64,000 nucleotides of DNA from assembly GCF_028858535.1 (NCBI RefSeq), contig NZ_JAPMOU010000012.1, forward strand, positions 1 to 64,000, written 5' to 3'. The DNA is from Spartinivicinus poritis. GTDB taxonomy: Bacteria > Pseudomonadota > Gammaproteobacteria > Pseudomonadales > Zooshikellaceae. The notes under the pieces are model-generated. The model was not told the origin of the DNA, did no database searches, and was given only the letters and a program-made list of their open reading frames with translations. Shown here piece by piece: positions 1 through 8,636 of the stretch. Positions within the stretch are counted from its first letter, which is position 1, and every line of letters begins with the position of its first letter. The translations under genes and the position numbers were made by a program.

Positions 1-163
1 CAAATCCTCTCATAACAGTGGATTATACACATGATGCTGTATTATTGAACCTAGAAATGATTCGCGACTGGTATATAAGAGCTATGTTTGGTTATGGCAA
101 AATTAATTTAGCCATGATCTCCTTTTGAGAGGAGATCACATGTACCGTGTTATTGCCAATATT
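1..163. other. Left-edge non-coding segment with a short hairpin
   Basis: I see no convincing coding sequence here. The one structure is a perfect 8-bp stem, GATCTCCT (116-123) and AGGAGATC (130-137), with a 6-nt loop. No T-run follows it on either strand, so a terminator function is not supported. The segment lies just outside the end of the decayed IS1-like element. Confidence 0.4.
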
Positions 164-642
164 GGTAGTGGCTCAAACCAATATTTTATCAAATGTTACG
201 CCCAAATTCATTGCGATTAATAAAAATCCCTATAACAATGCCATGCATTTTATTTGACTTAGAAAAACAAATTGTTCTTCTCCTAGGCGGTTAATTTGAG
301 TCCTTAAGGCTAAGTGTTTTCTTTCAATCTTTTGAGTATTTCCTTTTTCTACTAAGTGATTTTCAACTGGAATATGTTGGCTGTAAGCTCTATTGCTATA
401 ATTCAATATAAATGATTTTTTACAGAGTAGACTCTTACACAGATAGCGTTGCTTTCCTTCTGACAACCTATTTTTTTCACTTGATCGCTATTGCACTGAG
501 TGCACAATACATTAACTGTAGCTAAAACTTACTTTTCGAAAACCATCATTATAAGTATCAACTATCATACAACAAAAGCAGTCATTATTTTACTTACTAT
601 GTCTGTGCAATATTTAGTCAAAAACAGGTTTGAGTCACAATC
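164..642 (-). mobile_element. Decayed IS1-family insertion sequence, internally deleted
   Basis: Both ends carry a matching terminal inverted repeat: GGTAGTGGCTCAAACC at 164-179 and the reverse complement of GATTGTGACTCAAACC at 627-642 (13 of 16 identical by hand). Between them, on the minus strand, lies a broken transposase with InsA-like and InsB-like pieces. At about 480 bp it is shorter than a typical IS1-family element. I see no clear target-site duplication, which fits an old, eroded insertion. It lies directly upstream of the first cluster gene and cannot be mobile by itself. Confidence 0.65.
180..525 (-). pseudogene. IS1-like transposase remnant (InsA/InsB fragments)
   Basis: Read on the minus strand, a first piece encodes VLCTQCNSDQVKKIG, a CxxC zinc-ribbon start like that of IS1 InsA. 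A frameshift near 465 then leads into SEGKQRYLCK, the InsA GKQRYLC motif. After an internal deletion the same frame continues as KIERKHLALRTQINRL, the conserved region near the C-terminus of the InsB DDE transposase. A stop near 225-230 interrupts the tail, and IS1-like residues (GFLLIAMNLGVT) continue in frame beyond it. The expected ATG near 525 has become TTA. The lost start, frameshift, deletion and stop mean it is non-functional. The family assignment is from remembered motifs, without a database search. Confidence 0.6.
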
Positions 643-935
643 TATTGTTTTTTTACGCCTAGCTTTTTTGTTTGATTTATTTATGGATCTCAAGTATGTT
701 ATTTACTCTTCGTCGAAGAAGGGGCGGAAATAATTGCTACAATGACAATTGTACCTTCCTTTAATAACCCTTGCTTTTTAATTTGACTTTTTAAGTCTGA
801 TATAATGCTTGAATTATCTATCACTGTGCTTTTTTTTAACTGTTATGAGTTCAGCTTACAATCATGAATAGGCTCAGCTTTGAATCACTACCGAATATTA
901 TTTCCTGTCTGAAAATATAAAAAGGATTTAACCAA
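643..935. other. Intergenic region upstream of the acyl hydrolase
   Basis: This AT-rich stretch separates the IS1 remnant from the first cluster gene. Apart from the extended -10 promoter candidate at 798-806 I recognise no gene. The segment GACTTTTTAAGTC at 785-797, just upstream of that -10, is a small inverted repeat (GACTT/AAGTC) and could be an operator. Confidence 0.4.
798..806 (+). promoter_or_regulatory. Candidate extended -10 promoter for the acyl hydrolase
   Basis: TGATATAAT matches the extended -10 consensus (TGnTATAAT) exactly. A TTGACT lies at 783-788, but the 12-bp gap is too short for a normal -35, so the site would work as an extended -10 promoter. Transcription would start near 812, about 120 bases before the GTG start at 936. 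Confidence 0.4.
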
Positions 936-1910
936 GTGAAAGCATTACCCCTTATTTTCATGTTTTCTGGACAAGGCAGTCAGTATTATCATATGGGGAA
1001 AGAACTATTTGAAGGGAACTCGTTTTTTAGAAACTCTTTACAAGAGTTAGATGAAATAGCACAAGTTCACTTGGGGTATTCTGTTATTCAAGAAATGTAT
1101 AATACAAATCGAAGTGCAGCAGACGCTTTTAATCAGACCCGTTTTACTCATCCTGCTATTTATATGTTTGAAGTGGCCCAGGCAAAAATGCTTATAAACT
1201 TAGGAATATGCCCCGATTATGTCATGGGTACAAGTATGGGAACTTTTGCAGCTGCGTCTTTAGCTGGCTGTCTTGATGAAGAGAAAATGCTTTTAGCTGT
1301 GATAAAGCAAAGTGAGTTAATTGCTGCTCAATGTGAACCAGGCTTTATGGTAGCGATCCTTGAAAACCCTATACTATTTCAGCGTGAAGCTCAACTTTAT
1401 AGTCAAAGCGTATTAGCTTCTACTAACTTTGATGGTCATTTTGTTGTTTCTACAAATGTAGCAGGGCTTTCAACTATAGAACATTTTTTAAAACAGCAAC
1501 AAATTAGTTATCAAGTGCTTGCTGTATCCCATGCCTTTCATTCACAGTGGATAGACTCTGCTCAGGAAAGCTATTTAGACTTTCTAAAAAGCCAAGAATT
1601 TCAAATAATGAATATACCTCTGATTTGTTGTATGAAGGCGGAAATGGTTTCCTATATTTCAGAAGTATATTTTTGGAAAGTTATTCGTGAACCAATTGAG
1701 TTTCGAAGGACAGCTGAGCTTTTTGAATCAACAGGTTCATATCACTATCTAGACCTGGGGCCTTCAGGTACCTTAGCGACTCTTTTAAAATATATCTTAC
1801 CAGAAAACTCTCAGTCAAAAGTTACTGCAATGATGACACCTTATGGTTTTAATAGCAATGGGTTAGAACAGCTAATAAAAGAACATCAGCCTATTGAGTC
1901 AATAGTATGA
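936..1910 (+). CDS. PksD-like acyl hydrolase (AT-fold proofreading enzyme of trans-AT PKS)
   Basis: This 324-aa acyltransferase-fold protein strongly resembles B. subtilis PksD, for example in the N-terminal FMFSGQGSQYYHMGKELF and late FIDLGPSGTLA-like stretches. PksD/PedC-type enzymes release stalled or wrong acyl groups from ACPs rather than load malonyl. The nucleophile motif is GTSMG (Ser100) instead of the usual GHSLG, and the second catalytic residue is His202 in HAFHS. The RG that binds the malonyl carboxylate in true ATs is replaced by QS (KQSELI, near residue 125), which supports hydrolysis over malonyl transfer. The start is GTG at 936, preceded by AAAGGA at 921-926. It is convergent with the next gene and separated from the synthase genes, so it is probably its own transcription unit. 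A loading AT is the alternative but is unlikely. Confidence 0.85.
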   Translation: MKALPLIFMFSGQGSQYYHMGKELFEGNSFFRNSLQELDEIAQVHLGYSVIQEMYNTNRSAADAFNQTRFTHPAIYMFEVAQAKMLINLGICPDYVMGTSMGTFAAASLAGCLDEEKMLLAVIKQSELIAAQCEPGFMVAILENPILFQREAQLYSQSVLASTNFDGHFVVSTNVAGLSTIEHFLKQQQISYQVLAVSHAFHSQWIDSAQESYLDFLKSQEFQIMNIPLICCMKAEMVSYISEVYFWKVIREPIEFRRTAELFESTGSYHYLDLGPSGTLATLLKYILPENSQSKVTAMMTPYGFNSNGLEQLIKEHQPIESIV

Positions 1911-1955
1911 GCTATAATTATAAATTGGAGTATTAAGGACACTTTAAACAAATTT

Positions 1956-1999
1956 AGCGATAGCAGGGAAATCCCAATGAGTAAAATACAGCTATCGCT
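1956..1999. terminator. Inverted repeat between convergent genes, possible bidirectional terminator
   Basis: AGCGATAGC (1956-1964) pairs perfectly with GCTATCGCT (1991-1999). The 26-nt loop holds a smaller GGG-AAAT-CCC hairpin. The repeat sits in the 117-bp gap between two convergent genes, where a terminator is expected. No strong U-tract follows in either direction, so intrinsic termination is not certain. Confidence 0.4.
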
Positions 2000-2027
2000 G
2001 GAAATGATGTTTTGGTGATATCTTTGG

Positions 2028-5000
2028 TTAAGATGTTACTACATTATTATTCTCTTCTTTTTGACGTTGTATGTCTGCTTGCAAAGCCTCAAGAATTTTT
2101 TGGAAGGGTGCTGAATCTTTCCTAGATTTAACTTCGTCAAATAACGCTTCAGCTAAATCAGTTGCTTGACGTTTTAGTCGAGACATAATGATATGAAGCA
2201 TTTGTTGACACTTGAAACCAGGAGGAGCCTCTTGATAGGGAATCTCATGTAGAATTTTTTCTTCAAAAGAGAGTGCTTGTTCCATATTTCCTAACTGACT
2301 GCAACACTCAACCAATGACTTTAAGGAGGTTATTGCTGGAAGCCAGGCTTGGTATTGATAATAAGCTTTGTAAGCTTGGTTGCTTACGGCAATGCATTGT
2401 TCCCAACACTGGTATTTTTGATAGTAAGCTTCAAGAAAATAAATTACTTGCTGAAACAAAGCTAATTGCTGTTGGTCAGCTGTTTTATTGTGTTTTTCAA
2501 ACCATTGTCGCCAGTATTTTTCACTTGTATTAATGGGACTATCATCATGACGAGAAGCTTGATAACTAGGATGACGCAGTGCTTTAGTTGCTATGTAAAG
2601 CCAGCATAGCTTTGCTTCATCACTTATACTGGGGTCGTCACTTACTAATGGTGAAGAACGACTAAGTAGATCAATTAACCAGTCAACGATCTCCTGCTCT
2701 AATTGAACAGGCTGCAAAAGCTGTTCAAAGGGTTTTATTACTGACATAAACCCTTGGTAATCTTTAGAAAACCATAAACGCTCAAAATGTTTTACCCAAA
2801 GACGCCGGTTTATTAACAAGTGGTTAAGCAATAGTTCATTGGTTTGTTGGCTTAGGTGAGTTGAAATAATACGAATACCTTCGCAGATGACTTGGCTGAT
2901 GATTTTTTGTAGCACCTGCGAGTCGGTGTTTAAATTGCTTAAAGATGGTTGTTTACTTAATAAGAAAGTGAGTGAATATTTATCTATCACTCGCCCATAG
3001 GCAACCGGTGTAATAAAACCTGCTTTTTCCCAGTTATTTAATAATTCCTTGAACTCAAGCCCTGTTGTGCCAACCGTTTCCATTAATTCGGCTGCGGGTG
3101 AAAAAGCCGCTTTTTGGTCGCAAGCGACCATTATCATCTCAAGCAAAATACCCTCTATATTGGCACATAAAACCAGCATTTTTTGCGAAGGTTCCGATAG
3201 TGTTTCCCATTGCCATTGAAAAAAAGCATCTACTAGATTGGGGGAGGAGACCTTAGTATTTTTTATACTGGGGATTTTATTCTGGAGTAAATTTTTCAGT
3301 TTTACTATAGAGGTATTGGCCAGTAAAGGGATCATTTTTTTAATTAAGAATGGATTATTTTGGCAAGTTGCTAAAAGAGCTGGCCATTGATCGTTTATCT
3401 CTTTGCCTACAAGTTTATTTTCTTTTAAGTTAAAAGCGGCCAGTATCATTTGATCAAGCTGGGTTATGGGAGATATAGTTGTATTAACAAACGTTGGGAG
3501 GTAAGACGGTTCAAGGAGGGTGCCAGAAATAATAACAAGGTGACTATCTGCTAATAAGGTATTGATAAACGTTGTCAGTGCTAAGTTATTTTCTATAGCC
3601 AAACCATCAAATACAAAACAGCAACATAGTGATTTTAATTTCTCTAATACAGCTGTGTCACAACCAACAATAGGACCAACCATTGTTAATATCGTTGCAG
3701 GTGTATACGTTTGTTCAGTGAAGTCAAAATAAAAGGCATAATCAATTTTTTGGGTATAAGTTAAATATAAACAAAACCGATGAACAAGATAGGTTTTACC
3801 TGAACCCGCTGGCCCGGTTATGCTTAGCGCTCGTTGTTGCAGATGCCAGGCTCGAATTAAAGATAACAGCTGGCCATCACTGGTATAGGGTTGTTTTGAT
3901 GAGATCCATTCAGACTTAAAACCTAGTAGTTTCTGGCTGGCTAGCGGTAAAATTGTGGCACTGTCAGGCTGGGATAGGGTTTGGCCAGACTTAAAAAAAG
4001 TAACATTTTGTCCGCCAAAGTGAATAATCAATGACCAGTATTGAAAAGGGCGAGGTTCAGAGATGAGTACCGAAGTATCCACTATCTTTTGCAGTGATTT
4101 GCGGGTTTCTACGACAGCTTGGTTAATATTTAAGCCGGTAGTTAACATCTGGTAAAAGGTGCTAAAGCACTGGGCACTTAACCAAGAGGGAACACTATCT
4201 CGCAAGCCGATCACATTACCTAAACCTTGTTGATGGGCAGTTTTGCTTATATAAGTTAATGCAGTTTGTGTACAGGTTATGTCGCCTCGTATATCAACAC
4301 CTAGAACAGCAATGTTATTTGCCACTAACTGGCTGACTAATTTTTCAACCTTTATCCCACTCTCTTTGCTGCTAGATCCTGTGCCAAAGCAATAATTTCC
4401 TTGTTCAATAAACATGGGACTATCAATATGTACGATGTGGAAACCAGTGTCGGGTGTTGGGCTGGTTAGGCTCAGCTGGTCCCATTGTTGAATAGGAAAA
4501 ATTTCATAGTGAATAGCCCCTTGTGTGTCAGACAACGTTAAGCTAGTGTTAAAAGCATGATGAGCATAGCTATCATCATCATACACAAGATGAAGTATAC
4601 GCAGTGGTTTATTTTCAGCTGTTGGTTTTGTTGCTGCTTCAGTTGGTTTATCAGAGACAAGGCTTGACAATGTATTTGTTGTGGAGGGGGTATATTCCAA
4701 TTGATAGTGCAAGTCTGGGAGATCTTTGACACTGCTAGTGTCAGTAAACTGTCTGATAAAACTCTTTGTTACAGCAGCTAAAAAATAGGGTATTTCTGGA
4801 AAAATAATAGCTTCCCAGAGTTCATTAAAGAATTGGCGACGAGATGACTCAATGCGAACATGTAAGTTCTCACATTTATAAGCGTCTATTTTTGCAATGA
4901 AGCGGTAGATCTCATCTTGCTCTCCCAGGCATTGATCACCTATGTACTGCCCGTAATTTATCAACTTTTCCACAACACCTCTGTCATGAGGAGATTTTGT

Positions 5001-5177
5001 CATTAACTGAGGATAGTCTTTAAAATACCAATTTAAGGTATCGTGAAAAGCTTGGGGGATAGGGGAGCTGTAGTCTTCTATTATATAGCTGTCGCTCCAG
5101 CCTTCGGTTTCCAATATTAATTGAATTGAGCAGGTGTCTGCATCTTTTAAAGAACGGTCAATAATTCTCAACTGCAT
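2028..5177 (-). CDS. CHAT-like domain / STAND-type ATPase protein with helical C-terminus
   Basis: A large predicted signalling ATPase (1049 aa) of unknown partner. Residues 1-170 resemble the helical region before CHAT (caspase-like) domains. Residues about 190-390 have a CHAT-like fold pattern ending in the typical FYQMLTTGLNINQAV segment. However, the catalytic HG is replaced (HIVHIDSP) and the Cys-bearing strand reads VLGVDIRG, so protease activity is probably lost. A P-loop GPAGSGKT (near residue 450) and a Walker B-like CCCFVFDG follow, then about 500 helix-rich residues that could form TPR or winged-helix modules. I chose ATG 5177 because AAAGGA lies 9 nt upstream; an in-frame ATG at 5240 has no such site. 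It could regulate the cluster or be an unrelated sensor or defence-type STAND protein; nothing in the sequence decides between these. Confidence 0.6.
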   Translation of the reverse strand: MQLRIIDRSLKDADTCSIQLILETEGWSDSYIIEDYSSPIPQAFHDTLNWYFKDYPQLMTKSPHDRGVVEKLINYGQYIGDQCLGEQDEIYRFIAKIDAYKCENLHVRIESSRRQFFNELWEAIIFPEIPYFLAAVTKSFIRQFTDTSSVKDLPDLHYQLEYTPSTTNTLSSLVSDKPTEAATKPTAENKPLRILHLVYDDDSYAHHAFNTSLTLSDTQGAIHYEIFPIQQWDQLSLTSPTPDTGFHIVHIDSPMFIEQGNYCFGTGSSSKESGIKVEKLVSQLVANNIAVLGVDIRGDITCTQTALTYISKTAHQQGLGNVIGLRDSVPSWLSAQCFSTFYQMLTTGLNINQAVVETRKSLQKIVDTSVLISEPRPFQYWSLIIHFGGQNVTFFKSGQTLSQPDSATILPLASQKLLGFKSEWISSKQPYTSDGQLLSLIRAWHLQQRALSITGPAGSGKTYLVHRFCLYLTYTQKIDYAFYFDFTEQTYTPATILTMVGPIVGCDTAVLEKLKSLCCCFVFDGLAIENNLALTTFINTLLADSHLVIISGTLLEPSYLPTFVNTTISPITQLDQMILAAFNLKENKLVGKEINDQWPALLATCQNNPFLIKKMIPLLANTSIVKLKNLLQNKIPSIKNTKVSSPNLVDAFFQWQWETLSEPSQKMLVLCANIEGILLEMIMVACDQKAAFSPAAELMETVGTTGLEFKELLNNWEKAGFITPVAYGRVIDKYSLTFLLSKQPSLSNLNTDSQVLQKIISQVICEGIRIISTHLSQQTNELLLNHLLINRRLWVKHFERLWFSKDYQGFMSVIKPFEQLLQPVQLEQEIVDWLIDLLSRSSPLVSDDPSISDEAKLCWLYIATKALRHPSYQASRHDDSPINTSEKYWRQWFEKHNKTADQQQLALFQQVIYFLEAYYQKYQCWEQCIAVSNQAYKAYYQYQAWLPAITSLKSLVECCSQLGNMEQALSFEEKILHEIPYQEAPPGFKCQQMLHIIMSRLKRQATDLAEALFDEVKSRKDSAPFQKILEALQADIQRQKEENNNVVTS

Positions 5178-5310
5178 TATGCTGGGTCCTTTATTTTTAT
5201 AGATTTCAATAAAGAGGATGTTAGTGAATATTGGAAGCATACAAGCCTACCACAAAAGCCGTATAAAAAGGCACTATTGAATAATGATGGTTTTGCTGCT
5301 TACACTGGTC

Positions 5311-5326
5311 GGGTGTAATTATACCC
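5311..5326. promoter_or_regulatory. Near-perfect palindrome in divergent promoter region
   Basis: GGGTGTAATTATACCC is a dyad with only one mismatched base pair. It lies between the divergently transcribed STAND-type gene (minus) and the GFA-family gene (plus), which is a classic operator position. No regulator gene is visible next to it, so its function is inferred from symmetry and position alone. Confidence 0.35.
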
Positions 5327-5414
5327 TTTATAGATTGAATGTTTTATAATTGATAAGAGCTATGCCGACATTATTAATTAAAACTAGAAAATCCAAAGAG
5401 AGTTTATTGCTAAT

Positions 5415-5858
5415 ATGACGAGCATTTTTAAAGGTGGCTGCCATTGCGGTCAGTTACGTTACACTTGTCAAAATGAGCCGCTATCGCAATTCTTCTGTCA
5501 TTGTTTAGACTGCCAAAAAAGCACAGGCAGCCCCGTTGCGGCAGGTTTTTTAGTCACTAAAGCTGCCACTGTGGTTGAAGGTGAGAGGCGAAATTATACT
5601 GTGCTTGCTGATTCAGGTAAAAAAATGACTAGATTGTTTTGCCCTGAGTGTGGTACACATGTGCTCGAAGAGTCTGAAGGCCTTATGGGGCTCTGGATTA
5701 TTAAGGCCGGTAGCTTGGATGACGCTAGTATTTTCCAGCCAGTACGCCATTACTGGACTGACAGTCAGCAGAAATGGCTAAAAATAAATGATGACTTAGA
5801 GCGTGTCGGCACCCAGCCTGCGTTTACCGATTTGGGTCTTGACTTGCCTAACAGTTAA
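5415..5858 (+). CDS. GFA / CENP-V family zinc-binding protein
   Basis: A 147-aa protein with the family's spaced cysteine pairs: CHCG near residue 9, FCHCLDC near 28-34, and FCPECGTH near 76-83. These bind structural or catalytic zinc in the beta-tent fold named after glutathione-dependent formaldehyde-activating enzyme. Most members have no proven reaction, so I do not assign one. It is transcribed towards the beta-branching operon, and its stop lies only 2 bp from the end of ECH2. No role in polyketide assembly is evident, and it may be a bystander caught between the hydrolase and the operon. Confidence 0.75.
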   Translation: MTSIFKGGCHCGQLRYTCQNEPLSQFFCHCLDCQKSTGSPVAAGFLVTKAATVVEGERRNYTVLADSGKKMTRLFCPECGTHVLEESEGLMGLWIIKAGSLDDASIFQPVRHYWTDSQQKWLKINDDLERVGTQPAFTDLGLDLPNS

Positions 5859-5860
5859 AC

Positions 5861-6601
5861 CTAAAAAAATGTACTGACACGCTCTTTAACTGCTTGCTGA
5901 TAAAATGTTTTTTCATGCATGGCCAACTCTTGTTTTATTATCTCCGGCAGCTTTTGCCGGATGGGTGTCACCAAGTGTTCTTTTAATGTTACTAGAGCAA
6001 CCCGGGGCTTTTCGGCCAGTTGCTTTGCAGTTTCCAAAGCGTGGGTTAATACGTCATTTCTTGGGTAAACAGGAAACGGAATGCCCCGTTGTTTTAACGT
6101 TTCACCTCGATAAGTTTGAGCATTGAGGAGCATTTCGTGACCTAAACTGACACCGAGTTTTTTAGGGACGATATAGGTGGCTCCCATACCTGGCGTAAAT
6201 CCATATTTCATAAAATTGGTGGTATAAATACTTTCACGACTTAAAATAATAAAATCACTAAATAAACCCATCACAAAGCCTCCTCCTATCCCGTGCCCCT
6301 GCATGGCAGATATCACTGGAATCGGACAATCGAGGGTTAAGCTGTAAATATTAGTATCAGTGAACTGTCCCTGGCCATTGGCTAAAGCCAATAGGCCATC
6401 TTTAGTTGCTCCCGCTGAAAAATAAGATCCATAACCAGTTAAAATCACAACTTTATAGCTGTTGCTGGCTTTGATGTGGTCAAAAGCACGGATTAAACCA
6501 GTGACTAATGCATCAGAAAATGTATTTTTATGTGCTGTATCCTGCATCGTTAGCTGGACGATACCAGGCTCCAGTGTTTGAAACTTAATAACATCTTGCA
6601 T
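5861..6601 (-). CDS. Enoyl-CoA hydratase-fold decarboxylase of beta-branching (ECH2, PksI-like)
   Basis: A 246-aa crotonase-fold protein and the last gene of the minus-strand operon. In beta-branching systems ECH2 decarboxylates the 3-methylglutaconyl-ACP made by HMGS and ECH1, leaving a beta-methyl enoyl chain. PksI-type signatures are clear: the oxyanion-hole strand SAGATKDGLL, the loop MQGHGIGGGFVMGLF near residue 100, and FMKYGFTPGMGATYIVPKKLG near 130-150. Length is normal for the family. It starts 3 bp after the ECH1 stop, so it is translationally coupled. It acts on ACP-bound intermediates, most likely on the tandem ACPs encoded near 42.1-42.7 kb. Confidence 0.9.
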   Translation of the reverse strand: MQDVIKFQTLEPGIVQLTMQDTAHKNTFSDALVTGLIRAFDHIKASNSYKVVILTGYGSYFSAGATKDGLLALANGQGQFTDTNIYSLTLDCPIPVISAMQGHGIGGGFVMGLFSDFIILSRESIYTTNFMKYGFTPGMGATYIVPKKLGVSLGHEMLLNAQTYRGETLKQRGIPFPVYPRNDVLTHALETAKQLAEKPRVALVTLKEHLVTPIRQKLPEIIKQELAMHEKTFYQQAVKERVSTFF

Positions 6602-6604
6602 GAT

Positions 6605-7387
6605 TCAGGCTTCCCATGGAAATTGGCCCGTATTCACATAGCGGTTAATTTTGCTCAGATTGTTGGGATCAGAGAAAACTACCTGGTTAGCTGCTAACGC
6701 ATTAGGTTTGGCTGCCGCTAGTGAAACATCAAGTTTATTGAGGTAATTTTTATAACGACCGATGGCGGTTTTACTCAGTCGCCGCAATCGCAGTAAATGT
6801 TGATTTAATAATGCCTGGCTATCTTCGGCATAGGCATCAACCAAGCCCCATCGATAGGCTTCTTCACTGCTTATCGGTTTTGTCATTAATGTCATTGCAT
6901 GGGCTTTTTGATATCCAATGCGACGGATTAAAAAGGGCAATACACAAGCAGGCATTAAGCCAAATAATAATTCCGGTAGGCTAAATTCTGCTTTGCTATC
7001 AGCCAGAACTAGATCGCAGGCTGCCACAAAACCAACCCCACCGGCATTGGCTTTGCCTCGTACATGAGCCACTGTAACAAAAGGCCCCGTGGTTAATTGG
7101 TACCATAGATCATAAAGTGGCTCTGGCCCAGATTGTATTTCTGAGGGGGTATTTGCTAATGCTTGCAAGTCGGCACCAAAGCAAAAAATATCCGATAGTC
7201 CTTCAATAATCAGAATTTTCGCTGTGCTGTGACAACTGAGTAGTGCTTGTCTGAACTCTTCTATCAGCAGGTCATTTAAGGTGTTTTTCGCTTCAGGTCG
7301 ATATAGCTGTATAAAACACAAGTCGTCTTTAGTGCTTATGTTTAACGTTTGATAGCCTGTGGATTGGTTGCTTGATTTTTCACCCAT
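6605..7387 (-). CDS. Enoyl-CoA hydratase-fold dehydratase of beta-branching (ECH1, PksH-like)
   Basis: A crotonase-fold protein of about 260 aa that would dehydrate the HMG-type intermediate to 3-methylglutaconyl-ACP. Recognisable elements are the oxyanion-hole region FCFGADLQAL, the glycine loop KANAGGVGFVAACD, and SLPELLFGLMPACVLPFL, as in PksH. I place the start at ATG 7387, 4 bp after the HMGS stop. In-frame ATGs at 7405 and 7468 would overlap HMGS and add residues outside the family's usual N-terminus. Gene order HMGS-ECH1-ECH2 matches other beta-branch cassettes. The pairing with ECH2 and its place in the operon make the assignment firm; only the exact start is uncertain. Confidence 0.88.
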   Translation of the reverse strand: MGEKSSNQSTGYQTLNISTKDDLCFIQLYRPEAKNTLNDLLIEEFRQALLSCHSTAKILIIEGLSDIFCFGADLQALANTPSEIQSGPEPLYDLWYQLTTGPFVTVAHVRGKANAGGVGFVAACDLVLADSKAEFSLPELLFGLMPACVLPFLIRRIGYQKAHAMTLMTKPISSEEAYRWGLVDAYAEDSQALLNQHLLRLRRLSKTAIGRYKNYLNKLDVSLAAAKPNALAANQVVFSDPNNLSKINRYVNTGQFPWEA

Positions 7388-7391
7388 ACCG

Positions 7392-8636
7392 CTATACCCA
7401 CTCATATTCTCGGTGATATTCGTTGATGGCTTTGAGATAGAGTTGATTGGGTTGACGTGCGCCTGCAACCAGCTGGGTATCTAACGTAATATTACGTGTG
7501 CCAAATTTAACAGCGCGTCCACCCTCGACAATCGCTTCATACTCATCCATTGTTAGCTGGTAGCGGTGATTGAGTTGATCTGTCAGGCCCATATCAGCAA
7601 GTCGTGCTCGACCCTCCTGAGTGACAACCCCACTATAAAATTCTGAGCAGCAGCCAGAGCCATACGAAAAACAGCCAATTCGCTGAGGACTGTTAAATTC
7701 ACCGTTGAGAATCACACCTACCAGTGAGAGCTGAGCAGTGGCCCCCATAATATTACCCACTCGTTGGCAAAGGGTTAAACCTGGCATTACACGTCGCTCG
7801 AAGTCTTCTCGAATCACCTCGGGGCTAGCGTTTGTAAATTTACGCATCATACTTCGATGGGCTCCCTGAATCATTCCACCAAATGGGGTGTGAAAAGCCA
7901 GATAGCCAAATGTGCTGTCGTAATGGGTCTCTGGAACTCTTTTTTGATATTCCAAAAAACTGTTTTCACAGCAATCTAAATAAGAGAGTAAAGACAGATC
8001 CGCATCACCGGCTTCACTGTCTGGTACTGGGCGGCAGGTATCCATGACTTCATAGCCGTAATAACCATTAGCACCGATATCGATTTGAAAAACGTAAGGC
8101 GTTTCGCTAACTAGCATAGCCACAGCACCTGCTCCACTGCTTGGCTCTGCAAACGACCAGTCTTCGGTTAACGCTTCGCCCCCTTCGGCGACTAAAAAGC
8201 GGGCGATATCTGTGGCAATCACTAGGACTTTGGCTCCGGGTGATGCTTGGGAGAGAATAAAATTAACGGCCACTTGCAGCCCGGCAGTGCCTGAGTAACA
8301 AGCATTTTTTAATTCAAATAAACGACAGTTACGATTGAGTCCCAGGTATTGATGAAAATAAGTACTCATGGATTTGCCAAAGTCAAAAGCGGATTCGGTA
8401 CAGGTGATCACCATCTCTATGCGTGCTTTTTCTTCAGGACTTAACTGATCAATAATGGGCTTAGCTGCATTAATACCGAAACTAACTGGGTCTTCGTAGG
8501 GCAAAGCAACGGTCTTTTCTTTCATTAACAAGTTGTCAAAGCGCTGGGTATCCAGTTGTCGATGTTCGGCTAACTGTCGTACATCTAAAAAAGCACTACC
8601 ACAAAATGCATTGATGGCCTCGATACCGACGTTCAT
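7392..8636 (-). CDS. HMG-CoA synthase homologue for polyketide beta-branching (PksG-like)
   Basis: A 414-aa HMGS-family enzyme. It would condense acetyl (from acetyl-donor ACP) with the beta-keto group of an ACP-bound polyketide, beginning beta-methyl branch formation. The catalytic residues of the family are visible: Glu81 (in CTESAFDFGKS), Cys113 (in ELKNACYSGTAG) and His249 (in LAFHTPFGGM). Length is typical of PksG/CurD-type proteins. The start codon overlaps the AT stop (TAATG), showing translational coupling. A complete triad and a full set of cassette partners in the same operon indicate an active beta-branching pathway. Confidence 0.92.
   Translation of the reverse strand: MNVGIEAINAFCGSAFLDVRQLAEHRQLDTQRFDNLLMKEKTVALPYEDPVSFGINAAKPIIDQLSPEEKARIEMVITCTESAFDFGKSMSTYFHQYLGLNRNCRLFELKNACYSGTAGLQVAVNFILSQASPGAKVLVIATDIARFLVAEGGEALTEDWSFAEPSSGAGAVAMLVSETPYVFQIDIGANGYYGYEVMDTCRPVPDSEAGDADLSLLSYLDCCENSFLEYQKRVPETHYDSTFGYLAFHTPFGGMIQGAHRSMMRKFTNASPEVIREDFERRVMPGLTLCQRVGNIMGATAQLSLVGVILNGEFNSPQRIGCFSYGSGCCSEFYSGVVTQEGRARLADMGLTDQLNHRYQLTMDEYEAIVEGGRAVKFGTRNITLDTQLVAGARQPNQLYLKAINEYHREYEWV

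Noticed and set aside
500-733. Open frame of 77 codons on the plus strand
   Set aside because: It has no ribosome site or recognisable motif, and it overlaps the eroded end of the IS1-like element; chance ORF in AT-rich DNA.
783-806. TTGACT ... TATAAT as a full sigma-70 promoter
   Set aside because: The spacer is only 12 bp; only the extended -10 interpretation is tenable.
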